Shown piece by piece: positions 12,753 to 24,800 of a stretch of DNA of 51,622 bases. Within the stretch, counting starts at the first letter, position 1. Each line of letters starts with the position of its first letter. The stretch lies in assembly GCA_001662425.1 (NCBI GenBank), contig BDDC01000509.1, positions 4,926 to 56,547 on the forward strand, written 5' to 3'. The notes beneath the pieces are model-generated. The model did not search any database, was not told where the DNA came from, and saw only the letters and a list, made by a program, of their open reading frames with translations. The position numbers and the translations under genes are program-made. Source of the DNA: Chlamydomonas sphaeroides (Eukaryota; Chlorophyta; Chlorophyceae; Chlamydomonadales; Chlamydomonadaceae).

Positions 12753-13818
12753 TCAGGCGCCAACCCATCGAACGGGCCGCGGCAGGCGCCCGCCGTCCGT
12801 CCTGCTGTTGACTGCCGCCAGAGCAAGCAGCAGCTGGTGCGCCTCACCGTCATCATCAGCCTGCAGTGGATGGATGGGCGGCGCTCGTTGTAGAGAGGAG
12901 GTGCCGAGGACGCGCCAGACAGTACGCCACGCAACGCCGACAAGAGCGTGGGCCGCAGGGAACGGAGCGACGGGTGCGTCTCGGCGTGGCGCGCGCACGA
13001 CCTTCTGCTCAGACATGTTAAAAGCTCAGCATACGGTGAAGGCGGGGTTCAGGGGCGCTGCGACATTGTGATGCAACGGTAACATTGACTGGTCCCAGGC
13101 GCTCAGCAGGCAGGGGACGACCCACAGTCTTGGTGGGAGCAGGCCCCGTTGTGGCTGCAATGGCAAACCGCACGCCATGCTTACTATGACTGGATTATCA
13201 TTTGCGAAGGGGTTCAAGCCTCCTGCCTTCAGAGCGCGCACTAGGCCGCGGACAGCCTGTTCAATATTGTTGGGCAGGTGGGGCATGCCATGCGGCGGGC
13301 CCGCCACAGCTGCGATCGGCTGGTTCACAGTTGCCGCATCGTTGGATATATCCATCAGGCGACGACCTTGGTCGCCCGTGGGGCGGTGTTCGCCTGCGCG
13401 CGATGGGCGGGCAGTCAGGTAGGGTTACTCGGTTTACGACGTAGGTTGTGGGCAACGGACCGGCAACCGACTCTGCAACACACGGATAGCTTGTAAGTAT
13501 AAAATGTCGTATGCTAAGGAGCTCTTCTGAAGGCAACGTGCCTGGACGCCAATATTGGCCTCTGCATTGGCCTACCCGCTCGTAAACACTAGGTTCGTTG
13601 CTAAGCTGTTGAAGCAGCCATGGCAACTAAAAGAGTTCGTGGCATGTCCCTTGGCTCGTGCTCGCTGCAAAGACTCCCGTTGGAGAAGGCTCAGTCACGC
13701 AAAACTTACGCAGCGAAGCCCAAGTCAGCACCACTACGCTGACGACGGCAATCGTTACGCAAAGTGTGAGCACTAGATGGAGTTTCACAGGTCTCTTCGT
13801 CTCGCGAGAGGCGGACAT
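12753..13818 (-). CDS. small secreted or signal-anchored protein, family with invariant RTDGGRLPRPVRWVGA end (copy 2)
   Basis: Three exons on the minus strand, 13818-13710 (donor GTAAGT, phase 1), 13393-13185 (donor GTAAGC, phase 0) and 12860-12753, join without conflict into 141 residues. Exon 1 encodes a basic N-terminus and a strong hydrophobic helix (KLHLVLTLCVTIAVVSVVVL). Exon 2 encodes a polar region ending in EQAVRGLVRALKAGGLNPFA. Exon 3 starts ADDDGEAHQLLLALAAVNS and ends RTDGGRLPRPVRWVGA. A second gene at 17682-18561 has the same exon phases, the same-length last exon (108 nt) and the identical 16-residue end, while its other sequence has diverged. That pattern is expected of real coding sequence under selection. 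The function is unknown; a secreted peptide precursor or small membrane protein is an inference. Confidence 0.7.
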
Positions 13819-14712
13819 AGTGCACCGCCAGCAGCTACGCTACGGAAGAACTATGGTGACATAAGTTGTACCTAAATTTCAATTCGTCACGAATGCACGG
13901 TGTGGTGTGGCGTCGGTCTCGCGGTTGCTGGTTGTGTCAGACTGTATGGAGGGGGATTCATGGAGCCGTGGATGGAGCTCGGCCAAGGCGTCCGCAAAAG
14001 CCTACCCCCGCCTGAATTCCTTCTGAAATTATGGTTATTGTTCTATAGCGACGCAGTGCTGCCATCAACTTCGTCGGGGCCAGCTGCGCACGGACCTACG
14101 AACCTACGAACCCACTCCGCGCCCAGCAGGCCCCAGGAGGCCGCAACACGGCCGCAACACGGCCGCAACACGGCCGCAACACGCAGCAACACGCGGGGAC
14201 GGGGGGCATACACCCGGCGTCCCTGTGACCGGCGACCTGCACGTGTACCGAGCCTGCCCCGGCGATGCGCATGTGTGGTGTGCGCCGGATGACGGGGTCC
14301 GGCGCACAGCACCTGCACAACGAGTCAGACCAGGCGCGAAGAGGGGGGCAGCCGCTGCCCCGGGCTATAACATCCTAACCCGGGGACCCAGCAGGCCCGG
14401 GGGAGCGCAGGGGAGCGCAGGGTCGGCCGATCCTATGGTCGCTCGGTTTCCTGGTGAGGCCGACGAACATGTCCCCATTAGAATGGGAAAAAGGGCACAG
14501 CCTCCATCCGTTCTCTGTCTGGGGCTGCCGGCCGCCCCCCGACCATCGGGGTTGCTGCCCTTCTAGTCATTGCTTGCGTTGGCGCCCACCACCCACCCAA
14601 CCAGCCCTCCTCACCCGGGGCACGCTTGCGTCAAAGAAATGGCTGGCACCCCGGCCCGCCGGCCTCTCGCTAGCACCAGCGCACGGCCGCTACCGCAACA
14701 GCCGCCATTCAG
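13819..14712. other. spacer between minus-strand genes
   Basis: I see no supported exons. It should contain the promoter of the 12753-13818 gene in its first few hundred bases; the sequence at 13860-13900 is AT-richer than average. It also holds the tandem repeat at 14139-14192. Confidence 0.4.
14139..14192. repeat. 11-bp tandem repeat
   Basis: GGCCGCAACAC is repeated four times without change (14139-14149, 14150-14160, 14161-14171, 14172-14182), followed by a decayed fifth unit. It is a young simple minisatellite in non-coding DNA. Confidence 0.9.
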
Positions 14713-15865
14713 CTAGCCAGGCACGGCCAGGAGGCAGGGCCCGCCCTCGCTGCCTACGCAGCCCCCAATACCGTAAAGCTTCCGCTTGGTGCCGTTTGCC
14801 GAGGCCAATCTCGGGCGGCCGCGCGTGCTTGCCGCGCTTGCCGCAGCGCCGCGGCCGTGGCCGCGGCCGCTCGGCCCCGGCCCGGGAGTGGACGTGGCGG
14901 CGCTGCCAGCGGAGGCCCCGCCCCGGCCCCCGCTGTCAGAGCTGGGGCGGCCGCGCTTGCCGCGGCCGCGACCGCCGCCACCGCCTGGCCCCCGCCCTGC
15001 GCCGCCGTTCCCGTCGCCGCCGCCGCCCGGCGCGCGGCGCAGCGGGCGCCTCAGGGCAGGCGGTCTTCCACCGTGCCCATCCGTGAGCTGGTGGACAGTC
15101 GCGTAGAGGATGTTGAGATATGCGTTGGCATCGCGCGCCTTTTGTGGTTGTGATAGGGCAGCATAGAGCGGTGGCGGGAGGGGAGGACGGACGTGTTTCG
15201 GGGGTGTCATGGCATAGCATCGGCAACAGACAACGTGTAGCTGGTCCATGGACCCGAGTCCCGAGCTCAGCCCAGAACGTAGGCCCGAGCCCCGAGCTTA
15301 GCCCCGAGCTTACGCAGTACGTTCCGCAATGTTGGCACACTTGGACGCCGTACTCATGCGTGCGGTCCATTGCGGAGCTGCGCCTGTTTGAGGCGCCGCT
15401 CCCCATACCTTGCGCAAACCTGCACCACCAGATACAGACTAGAGTAAGCCAGGATTTAATCGAGTGCAGCGATCCATCCTACCTGGCTGGTGTAGTACTC
15501 ATCCATGTACATCACCAGCCCGGCATACTCGGTCACGCCCCAGCAGGTGGAGCACGCAGCGCCTTGCCGGGGCCGCGGCCCTGCCTGCTAACGCAGCTGC
15601 CGTACCCCGTGGTGGCGTTGCCCCTGCGTGAACAAAACGGCAGATGCATGTACGGCTGTTCCCAAACCACCCACGCTGTCAGACCAGCCACTATTTTGAT
15701 CAGCCTCGGCTAACCAGCCCATGACCACGTCCTCCTTTTTCCAACCACGGCAGCGTTGCCGCGCCACAGCATGCAACACCTACCTGGCACTGCCACGGAA
15801 ATACTGGTCGAGAGGGCAGCAAGGAGCCACACGCGTGCAACGAGGCGCAACACCACGCCGAACAT
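14713..15865 (-). CDS. doubtful gene: signal-peptide exon plus RG-rich C-terminal exon
   Basis: Two exons are suggestive. At 15865-15784 a start codon opens a 27-residue signal peptide (MFGVVLRLVARVWLLAALST and onward) that stops at a GTAGGT donor in phase 1, as in the two small-protein genes nearby. At 15138-14713 an exon in phase 0 reads ARDANAYLNILYATVHQL, then TDGHGGRPP, then a Gly/Arg-rich tail ending at a stop. That start loosely resembles the last exon of the small-protein family. The middle exon is uncertain: one candidate is 15623 to about 15529, and two others encode GVTEYAGLVMYMDEYYTSQ and HEYGVQVCQHCGTYC. These last two faintly recall PiggyBac-type transposases. Treat this as an open question. 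Confidence 0.28.
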
Positions 15866-17681
15866 GCCTGCTGGTTGTCGACATGCACGGTACGGTGCGT
15901 GAGGGCCATGCGCCGCTGCGCCCGCGACCCATGGTACCACGGCAGGTGCACAACACCGAGCTGTCCGTTGCTGGACCGCCGAAGTGGTGCTGTAGTCGAG
16001 CAGAGCACGCTCCAACGGACGCAACACGCGCACTGGGGATCTCCGCCTGAAGTCGCTGCAGGTCCGGATGCCTACGCAGCTGCGCCACCTGCCACTGTGG
16101 CTGGGGAACGGCATTCATCCGTCCGCGCACCCGCTGCGTGCGTGCATGCCATTCGACCGCATGCCCGCCGCGTCCCATGCGCCGTCTCCCGCATGTCCGT
16201 CCGCACACGCGCTGCATGCCATTCGTCCATCTATCTGCGCACCATGTCCTGTTTGCCGACGCGCGGATCTGCCGCTGTCCGCATGCGGCCCCCTGTGGGC
16301 CCCTGTTTCGCCACTGCCCAGCGTCCGTGTGCCCCTTGTACGGCGCCTGCCGCGCCCCGCACTCCACAATCCGAACACGGGCTGCATGTGGCCTTTGATT
16401 CAGCAGAACCAGCATGTGGCCTTACAAAGGCAAAACGCGCTGAGCGCAAGGGAGCCAGGTCGGAGGCTGAAAGCTTCTCGCCACGCGCCCGTTACAGGTT
16501 GCTTGCCAGTTGACCCGGCCCGACCAATGCTTGGAGGCCCCTGCTTCGAGGGCGCTTGCGCACTGGCGTTGCAGGCAGCCACGTGTGCCAAGCCAGTTGG
16601 CGCGCCAAGCACTACAGCATAAGGCACAACACTACGCTACGCTTGCCATCGTTCACACACCCCTCATCTACATGCACATGCGGTCAAACACTCAGTGCCG
16701 GCCCTCGGCAATGCCCCGAGGCCCCCTACGGGTACCGTAAGTCAGCTTGCTTCTCTTCCTACCGGCTTCATCACACTCTGATGCCTAGCCTACACCACTC
16801 CCCTCAACCTGCTCCCCAGGCCCAACCCGCACTACGAGCACGCTCCTTGCCGCCCGACCCACATGGCCGCAGCCGGCAGCACGGCTCGGGCTCTGCCCCA
16901 AACCCCATACCGCAAAGCCTCTATCGTCTGGCATTTTTCCTCAGCAACGACCTAGCTGCCACCACAGCAGCTCCGCAAACGCACGACACACGTGCCGTAC
17001 GCCGCGATGTCGCGCCATTACTGGGCCGCCACAGCACAGCCAGCCGCACCGGCGGCCCTGGCCGCAGGACACCAACCCGCAGGCCCCGCCGCGCGCCGCT
17101 CACAAAACACTACACCAGTACCATGCAAGCTGCAGCCCCGCACCGCCGACCAGTTCACCGAGGCGCCGGCTTATCATAGCGGTCACGTGACTATACAGGA
17201 CGTGGTCGGCGATGCATGGCGGCTCCGCCACACAGCGCCGCGTCAGCGTGCGCTTGCCGGTGCGCGCCCAACCCCGCCTGCGTTGGTTGTTGGCCCACCG
17301 CGCACGGCGCACGGCACGAACATAGAAATCCACAACGCCCACATATGCCCATCCAGCCCTGGCTGACGTAAGAGAGAACCCGTTTTGGGTCATGCAGGTA
17401 ATGAAGACACCGGGCCTCAATCTATCTACCACTGCCTAGGGCCCAAGCGGCCACCCGGGGCGCGCATGGGGCCTGCCGCAAGGAGTACGGGTGCCGGCTC
17501 ATGCCGGCACCGTTGTGACGTGCGCTTCACCGCCAGCCGCGGGCGCCTGCGCCTGTGCGCTCTGTCAATGTTCCACGTGGGGCTTGCGGTCGCCGCAGCC
17601 CGCTTTGCCAAGGTGGCTCGAGAGCGGCACTGTATGTAGCGCTTACCGCTGTATGGCCCGCCTGACAACTACAGTTTCAAT
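15866..17681. other. spacer
   Basis: No gene model is supported. TTACA at about 16424 and 16491 may be minus-strand poly(A) signals. A hairpin is listed at 17490-17511. Short repeats containing CATGCCATTCG occur at about 16145 and 16217. Confidence 0.35.
17490..17511. other. perfect 9-bp hairpin with TCAT loop
   Basis: GGTGCCGGC at 17490-17498 and its exact complement at 17503-17511 flank a four-base loop. It lies about 170 nt downstream of the stop of the minus-strand gene at 17682-18561, where it could sit in the 3' untranslated region. Confidence 0.6.
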
Positions 17682-18561
17682 TCAGGCGCCGACCCAGCGC
17701 ACGGGCCGCGGCAGGCGGCCGCCGTCCGTCCTGCCATTCACTATCTCAAGGTCCCGCAGAAGCTGCTGCGCCTCTTCATCATTCATAGCCTGCGGTAGGC
17801 AGTTGCGGGTGCAGCGAGCGGCAGGGTCCGTGCTCAGCGCGAGGGCGCAAGGCAACAACTCAGCGTGCGAGGACGGCGCCGGCCGTAGCCTGCTACGAAT
17901 GCAGTAAGGCGGGTTATCTAGGGCTTACCGGCGGCAAGTCGCCGGTCTTCAAAGCGCGAGCTAGCCTCCTTGCGGCTCGGTATATGCCAGCCGCAAGGTG
18001 TGAGGTCGTGCGCGGCTGTGACGCCGCTGCTGCCTTTGCAGAGTCTGCTGTGGACGAGAGGCGGACGCCAGGCACGTTGATGCCGAGGTGGTCACCTGCT
18101 GGATGGCAGCCAGGGCAGCCAGGGAAGCAGGGGCCGCTGAGGGTAGGTGAGGGTTAACACAGGCGTGAGCGGCGGGGGTGCTTCGCGGGGGCGGTTTGGT
18201 TATGACACATAACGCATTGCATGATAACTCCTGTAAGCTAAGGTGTCTAGACAGTTGCGCTTTCTCTGTAGCTAAGCTTGCGTAGCTGCCACATAGGGGA
18301 TTTCGCGGGTGATGCACGGGCGCTTCGCCGAACTGGGATGGAGGCGTGTAGCCTTCGAGTTTGCAAATCGGTTTTCATACTATGAAGGACGCTGGCGTGG
18401 CGAGTAGGCTGCAGCAGGAAGCTTATGGGAATCGGCGAGCCAGAGCGGCCTTGACGAAACGCACCGTTGTGCACCGCTGCGTGCAGTTTTACAGTGCTCA
18501 GGATGGCCACAGCAAACAGGAAGACCAGGGCCCGAGTCCGCCAGGCCTTCGCCTCGCCCAT
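17682..18561 (-). CDS. small secreted protein, family with invariant RTDGGRLPRPVRWVGA end (copy 1)
   Basis: Three minus-strand exons, 18561-18465 (donor GTGCGT, phase 1), 18095-17929 (donor GTAAGC, phase 0) and 17789-17682, join into 123 residues. Residues 1-29 are a signal peptide (MGEAKAWRTRALVFLFAVAI, then a LSTVKLHAA end). The middle exon begins GDHLGINVPGVRLSS and ends AARRLARALKTGDLPP. The last exon is AMNDEEAQQLLRDLEIVNG followed by the same 16 residues as the paralogue at 12753-13818. Both genes keep the phase 1 and phase 0 introns and the R-A-L-K-x-G core. The gene starts 292 nt downstream of the OPR gene stop, on the same strand. There are no cysteines, so this is not a disulfide-rich peptide. 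The function is unknown. Confidence 0.7.
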
Positions 18562-18852
18562 CGTGTTGCCCGAGCTTCGCTATACTGTTCGCATAAGGAT
18601 GGAGGGGTGATCAAACAAAGCTGATTGTACGTGCTTGCGTCTGTGCCTGTTGTGTCTTGTGGGTTCAGGTTCTGGCCAGGCCGGTTGGGAAGTGGCCTGT
18701 AGGCGAAACGATTAACAAATCGCGGTGTGTTGGACGACGATCATCTTAGCGACGATTGCGCCAATGCATCCTTGCGTTATCCTTGGCGTCATTCCATCGA
18801 TGATGACTTGAAAACGCCGTTAGTTCCGCGCCACACTTTCTACCTAAAAACA
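18562..18852. promoter_or_regulatory. spacer serving as OPR 3' end and small-gene promoter
   Basis: This 291-nt stretch separates the OPR stop (18853) from the start codon of the small gene (18561). It must hold the 5' region of the small gene and may hold the OPR 3' end. The first TTACA (minus-strand TGTAA) after the OPR stop lies at about 18489, inside the first exon of the small gene, so the two transcripts may overlap. Confidence 0.35.
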
Positions 18853-21800
18853 TCAAGCATCAGCTGAGCCTTCATCTTCGTGCACAGTGCCCCTCTGCAC
18901 GGCCCTCTGCCGCGCCTGCCGCCGCGCCGCCGCGCGGGCGGCCCCCGGGCGCGTGGCGGAGCTGACCTCCTCGCTGTCAGACGCGCCCGCTGGGCCAGGC
19001 CTGGCCGCAGGCCGTTGCCCCACAGCTGCCCCTGCCGCCTCGAGGCCACTGGAGCTCGCACCCTGCGGACCCGTGCCTGCCACCGTGATCTTCGGCCCGT
19101 CAACTCCCGACGACGACACCCTCTGGCGGACTGCCTCCGTCGCCACGGCCCCTGTGGGACGAACAGCGCCGCCGCCGCCGCTGCCGCCGCCGCCGCTGCC
19201 ACGCGGGCGCTGCGCTGCCGCCTCCGCCGGTGACGACGCCGCACGCGGGGCCACCGCCACAGGGGCCGCCGCCAACGTAGTCGGCGCCACGGATGCTGTT
19301 GCCGTCGGCGCGGCGGGGCGCGGCGGCGCCGCCGTCGCTGCGTCCACCGGTGCAGCCGCTACCGCCGCTGCTGCGACAGCCGCCGCCGCCGCCGCTTTAG
19401 TTGCGCCTTCCGGCGCCATGCCGCCCGAAGCCTCTGGCTGCGCGCCCGGCTGCGGCTGCGGCGCTGGCTGCGGTGCCGGCGGCGCCGCGGCACGCCTTGC
19501 CGCGGGCACCCCACCGGCCGCCGGAAGCGACGCTGACGCCCCGCTGTCAGCTCCACTGGGCGAAGCAGCAGCAGCAGCGGTGGCGCCCACCGCAGCCGCC
19601 GGGCGCTTGGGCTGTATCCCCTGTTCCTTCGCCCGGCGGACGTAGCGCAGCCCGGGCTGTATCTGGGTGAGATTGGGCCCCGGCTCGGGCCCTGACGCCG
19701 GCAAGGCTTGCTCGGCTGCTCGCCCCTGCTGCTTGGACCTTGGGTCCTGCTGCCGCTTCTCGCGCCGCCGCTGCTCCGCCGCCGGCCGCGCCGGCCGCTT
19801 CTCCACGGCAGCGCCAGTAGAGGCGGTGGCCGCCATCACGGGCTGGGTTGGGCCCGGCCCTGCCGACGATGCGTCGGAACCGTTCCCGTCGCTCGCGTGC
19901 GCGCCCGTGGCGGCGGGGTCCGTGGGCTCGGCGGCGGGGCCGCGCTGCTGCCGCCCCGTGGGCCGGCTCCTGCGCTGCGACAGCAGCGCGGCGGACCCTG
20001 CGAACACGTCCTCGTCGTCGCCGCCAGCGTCCACCCCACGACCGTGCGCCTCCTTGCCGGCGCTGCCGCGGCGGCCGTGGAAGCGGCTGCGGAAGGGCTG
20101 CCGGGCGCCGTCCGGCGACAAGCTGTGTGCTGCCCTGCGCTGCGGCGCCAAGTCAGCCGGCTGCGGCGACGTAGGCCGCCGGCGCGGCCTCAGCGGCGGC
20201 GGCGGCAGCGCGCGCTCGGCGCGGGCTGCGGCCTTGGCGTCCTCTGGCTGCTGGCCTGCGGCCGTGAGCGCCAGGTGGACCTCGGACGGCGCGCGGTGGC
20301 CTAGCCGCATGAAGGCCGACTGTGGGCGTGGGGGGGGGGGTCGGGGCGGGCAGACGGCAGCGCGGTGGGCCACACCAGAGCTCCCTCCCGCGCGGTCGTA
20401 CGTCCCCTCGGTGCATCCCCTCTCCCCCGCACGAGCCTGGGCCGTGGTCTGCACCCACGCCCGCCACGCGGCCGGAGCCAGGCCGGCGAGAGCACGCCTG
20501 CCGTACAGCGCACCAACCCCTTGCCGTGCAGCAAGCTACCCTCTGCCGCATGCCGTGCCGCGGCACGGCGACGCACCTGCACGGTGGTGAGGTCCATGAC
20601 CGTCATGCGGCCGGACCGCGCCAGGGCGGCGGCTGCGTCCGACGCGGCCTGCAGCCAGGCGTCCCCCGGCCGGAAGCTGATGCGCGCGAGGCCCCACAGC
20701 ATGTTGCTCAGCTCAACGGCGCTGCGGGAGGGCGGGGCGGGCGAGGAGGGGCGGAGGGAGTTGAGGTCCACGTGTCAACGGGCACACGCGGTGCTTGTCG
20801 TTCGGCCGCCCCGCCCTGCCTCCGGCGCCCACCCGGGCGTCGCTTCGGGTCACCAGGGCAGCCGAAAGCGGGGCCCGCGCTCTGCAGCCGCCACAGCGTT
20901 CTGCAACCGCCATGGCGCTCTGCAACCGCCATGGCGCTCTGCAACCGCCACGGCGCTCTGCAACCGCCATGCGCTCTGTAGCCGCCATGGCGCTCTGCAA
21001 CCGCCATGGCGCTCTGTAGCCGCTACAACGCTCTACAGCTGCCGCTGCGGCTGCGGCTGCGGCTCGGCCTCCGCACGCGCTCCCGCTTCGCGCTCACCTG
21101 CACAGCGGCAGCCGCGGCGCCGCCGCCAGCAGCAGCTGGTTGGTCCACTGCCGCGGCGGCTCCTTGCCGAGGATGCCGAAGGCCAGGCAGGCCATGGCCA
21201 GCTCGGGCGCCTTGAACGTCACCAGCAGCGGGCGGCTCTCCAGGAAAAACCTGGGGGCGGGCCGGCGCGGGGCGGGGCGAGGTGGACGGGCACGACAGCC
21301 GGGGGCCGGGCATCGCGAGCCGCTGACCCCAGCCGAGTGGCTGCAGCGCATTGCAACGGCCGTGCGGATGGCGCCGGCAGCGATAGGACGCCAGCCTGGG
21401 TGCCCACGGCCCGTATGGCTCCTCGCCCTCCCCTCCCATGTTCTCTCGCCCTGCCGTGTTCCGCACCTGTCCAGCCAGGGCTCGGGCGGCAGGCGGCGCA
21501 TCTTGGCGAAGGCCCACACCAGGTTGGCCAGCTGCTGCGGGCTGGCGCGCGGCAGCACGCAGAACGACTCCTCCACGAACGCCGCCAGCCAGGGCTCGGG
21601 CGGCCGCAGCCGCAGCTTGGCCATCGCCCACAGCGTGTTGGAGCAGTCCTGCAGGGAGCGGCGGCGGTGTGGGTGTGCAGGGGCCGGGGTCGGGGGCCGG
21701 GCAGGGGCCGAGCAGGAGCGCGGGTTTGGGGCTGGCGCGACAGGGTCGCGCTAGTCCCGAGTGCACAGCACCCGGCTGCTGCAGGGGGCTGGTTCGCGGC

Positions 21801-24800
21801 CGGTGCGGGCCGCGGCGCACAGCCCGCGGTGTGTGCCGTGGTGCCACCCCGCATGGCGCCACAGCTGGCCGCGTGCCGAGGTGCCGAGGTGCCGCCGCAC
21901 CTGCGCGCTGAAGGCGGCCAGCTTGGGCGCCGAGTGGAAGAAGAGCGAGGACGCGAAGGAGGGCGGCAGCAGCGGGCCCGCCTCCAGCACCGCCAGCGAC
22001 CACAGCAGCACCGCCAGCTCAAAGGCCTGCAGGGGAGGAAAGGGCAGGGGAGGTCCCGGGATGGAGAACAACGCAGCAAGCGTCAATCGTGCTGGGATAC
22101 GCGGCCGTTGCGCGGCAACCTTTGTATGGCTGCAGGGCGGTGAGGGTGGCCCGGGCGATACGGACGCCGAGGGCAGCCCTTGCAATGCCATGCGCGCTGC
22201 CGGGGCCGGCGCAGGCCGCCCGCCCTGGATGCCTCGCCCACCTGCTCGCACTCCCCGCTGCCTCCTGCCAACAGGCCCCACGCCCCGCCTGCCCCGCCCC
22301 CGCATTGCCCCGCCCCCGCCGCGCACCTTGTAGCTTCGCAGCCCCTTCTCCGCAATGGCTGCTGCGTTGGTGATCCAGCTGCTGGCGGGCGTGTAGCCCA
22401 GCACAGCAACGCCCCACAGCAGGTTGGTCAGCTCCTGGGGGCGGGCGAGGGAGGGGGCGGACAGGACTCAGGAGGTCGGCACGTGGCACACCGGCAGCAG
22501 CGCCAAAAAAATGGAGAAACGCGAACGAAGGCAGCACGGCGCCACCGGCAACAGCAGCGGTGGGGAGCAGGTCAGCATTGCCACGATGCCCCTGGGCAGG
22601 GTGGGCAGCTGCTGGTGCGATGGGATGTGGCAGGGCCAGCAAGGGAGGGACACGCACCCGCAGGCACGCCTGGGCGCCATTGCAGCTCGCGCCTCCGTGG
22701 CCCCTGCCCTGCCGCGCTTGCCGCTTCCCCCTCCCTATCTCCCCGAGCCTGCTGCCCGCACCTGCGGCCGGAAGCCCCGCAGGTTGCCGTGCGCGGTGAC
22801 GCAGAGCTTGTGCAGGAAGCTGTGCGGCGGGCGGTGGCCGCCCCTCGCCATGGACCACACCAGCTGGGAGATGTCCTGCGGCCCGAGGCGGGGAGCAGGA
22901 GGTCGGCGTGTGGCCCCGTGGCGTGCTGCGGAGGGCTGCAGCCACCCGAGGAGGAGGCCACCCCACCCCGCCACGGCCCTGGCAATCGGCGCCAGGCCCC
23001 ACGAGAGACTAGACCAGCCATCCACATAGGACACCCCTCGGTGCGTATCCCCGCACCGGCAGCCGCAGCCTCCCACCCACACACCCACACGCCCAGCCCT
23101 CCCACCAGCCGCCTCCATCGCCGCCTCTGCGCCGGCCCCCATCCCCGCACCTGCGGCTTGAGCCTGCCGCTCATGGCCATGGCCGCCGCCTCCACGCGGG
23201 CCCACCACTCTTCTGGCAGCCGCCGCTCCGCCAGCTGCACCGCCGCCCAGCACGTCAGCGCCAGCGCCTGGGGGGTGGCCTCCTGGGAGGGGTGAGGGAG
23301 GAATATGGGTAAGAGGAGGCGCAGCCTGGGAGGCAAGCAAGGCGTGACGTGGTCGGGGGCCTGGGGCCTGTGGGCCCGGAGGCTTTCGTGCCGGGGCTGG
23401 CGAGTGCGGCCGACGCTCGCCTGCGGTGCCCTTGCCTGCCCACTCCGCAGCAGCAGATGCGCATGTGCAGCCTCCGCGGCAAGCCGCTCGGTGCCCGCGC
23501 CAGCAGCACGCTGGCCGCCTGTGGCTGCCGTGCCCCCTCCCAGCTGCAGGCCCGCCGCTGCCCCCGCCCCCTGGCCCTCGCCGCACCTCCATCTGCCGCT
23601 CCAGCACCGCCAGGCCCGCGGTCAGCAGCTCGGGCGGCGGCCGCAGCCGCAGCAGCACCGCGCCCCACAGCATGTTGCTGACGTGCTGCGGGTTGGCGGG
23701 GGGCGCGGGCAGCCAGCGGCCGCCGCCCCGCGCGGGGTCCCCGGCGGCCGGCGGCGCCTGCCGCGCCTGCGGCCGCCGCAGAGCGTCGATGGCGGCCTTG
23801 TAGTAGGCCTGTGGTGCGTGCGGTTCGGGCGGAGCGTTCTTGGTACCCGCCCCTCGCGACGCCCCTCATGGATGTGGCCGCAGGCGGCACACCCCGCCGC
23901 TCTAGCCCTTGGCTCAGCCCACCTGCAGGAAGGCCTCATCGGGCGCGTGGCCCATGCGTGCCAGGCCCCACAGCACCTGCGACAGGCCCGTGGGCCCCGC
24001 CGCAAACAGCTGCGGCCGCAGCCGCGCTAGCGCCTCCTCCACAAAGCCCTGCCCCGGGTGGCAATACAGCTTGCCGTAGCTCCACAGCACGACCACCAGC
24101 TCGCCCTGCGTACGGGAGGCGTACGGCGCCGTACGGGGCGGGCGGCAGGTGGATGCACGGGTCGGGCCGGCAGCTTGCGGGGCGCTTAGGCGGAGGCGCG
24201 AGGCGGGGGGAACTGTCGAATCCGACCGCCGTAGTTGCCGGCTGACGGACGTTCTTGGCTCGGCACGGCATCGCCAGCTGTGGCCCCCTGCGCCGCTAAG
24301 GCAGCGCACCCTGCTCCTCGTCTGCGGCTCAGTGTCACCACGCAGTGGAGACACGCCGGAACCCATGGTGCGCCCACGGCGCCGCGCAGCACCGGGACCA
24401 TGGCCGCCAGGTGCTGAGGGCCTCAGCCATGTGGACCCATGCAGCCATGCAGCCATGCAGCCATACGGATCCGCGCGCCGCACCTTGTTCATGGACGCCA
24501 GGTACGGCTGCGTGTCCTCGGCCAGCTGCGCCCCGAACGCCGACAGCCGATCGTCCTCGAACTTGGCGTACGACACGGGCCGCGGCAACGCCGCCAGGTG
24601 CCGGATCATGGCAAACAGCGTGGCCTGGCCTAGCAGCGGAGCGGGCGCCGCGGCTTGGGCCGCCGAGGCTTGGGAAGAGGAAGGGGCCTGGGACGGCCAA
24701 GCGGCCGAGCCGGAGGCCGGCGCCTCGCTTAGCGCGGGGGCCGCGCCAGGCGTGGGGCCGGCGGGCGGTGGCGCCACGGGGCCCGGGCCGCGCAGCGACC

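Noticed and set aside
15480..15545. MYMDEYYTS segment as proof of a PiggyBac transposase
   Set aside because: Only two short exon-like pieces resemble the family. No catalytic Asp set, terminal repeats or TTAA target could be found, so it stays a hypothesis.
20877..21040. Regular repeats resembling a CRISPR array
   Set aside because: Units are contiguous with no unique spacers, and the array lies in an intron of a nuclear gene.
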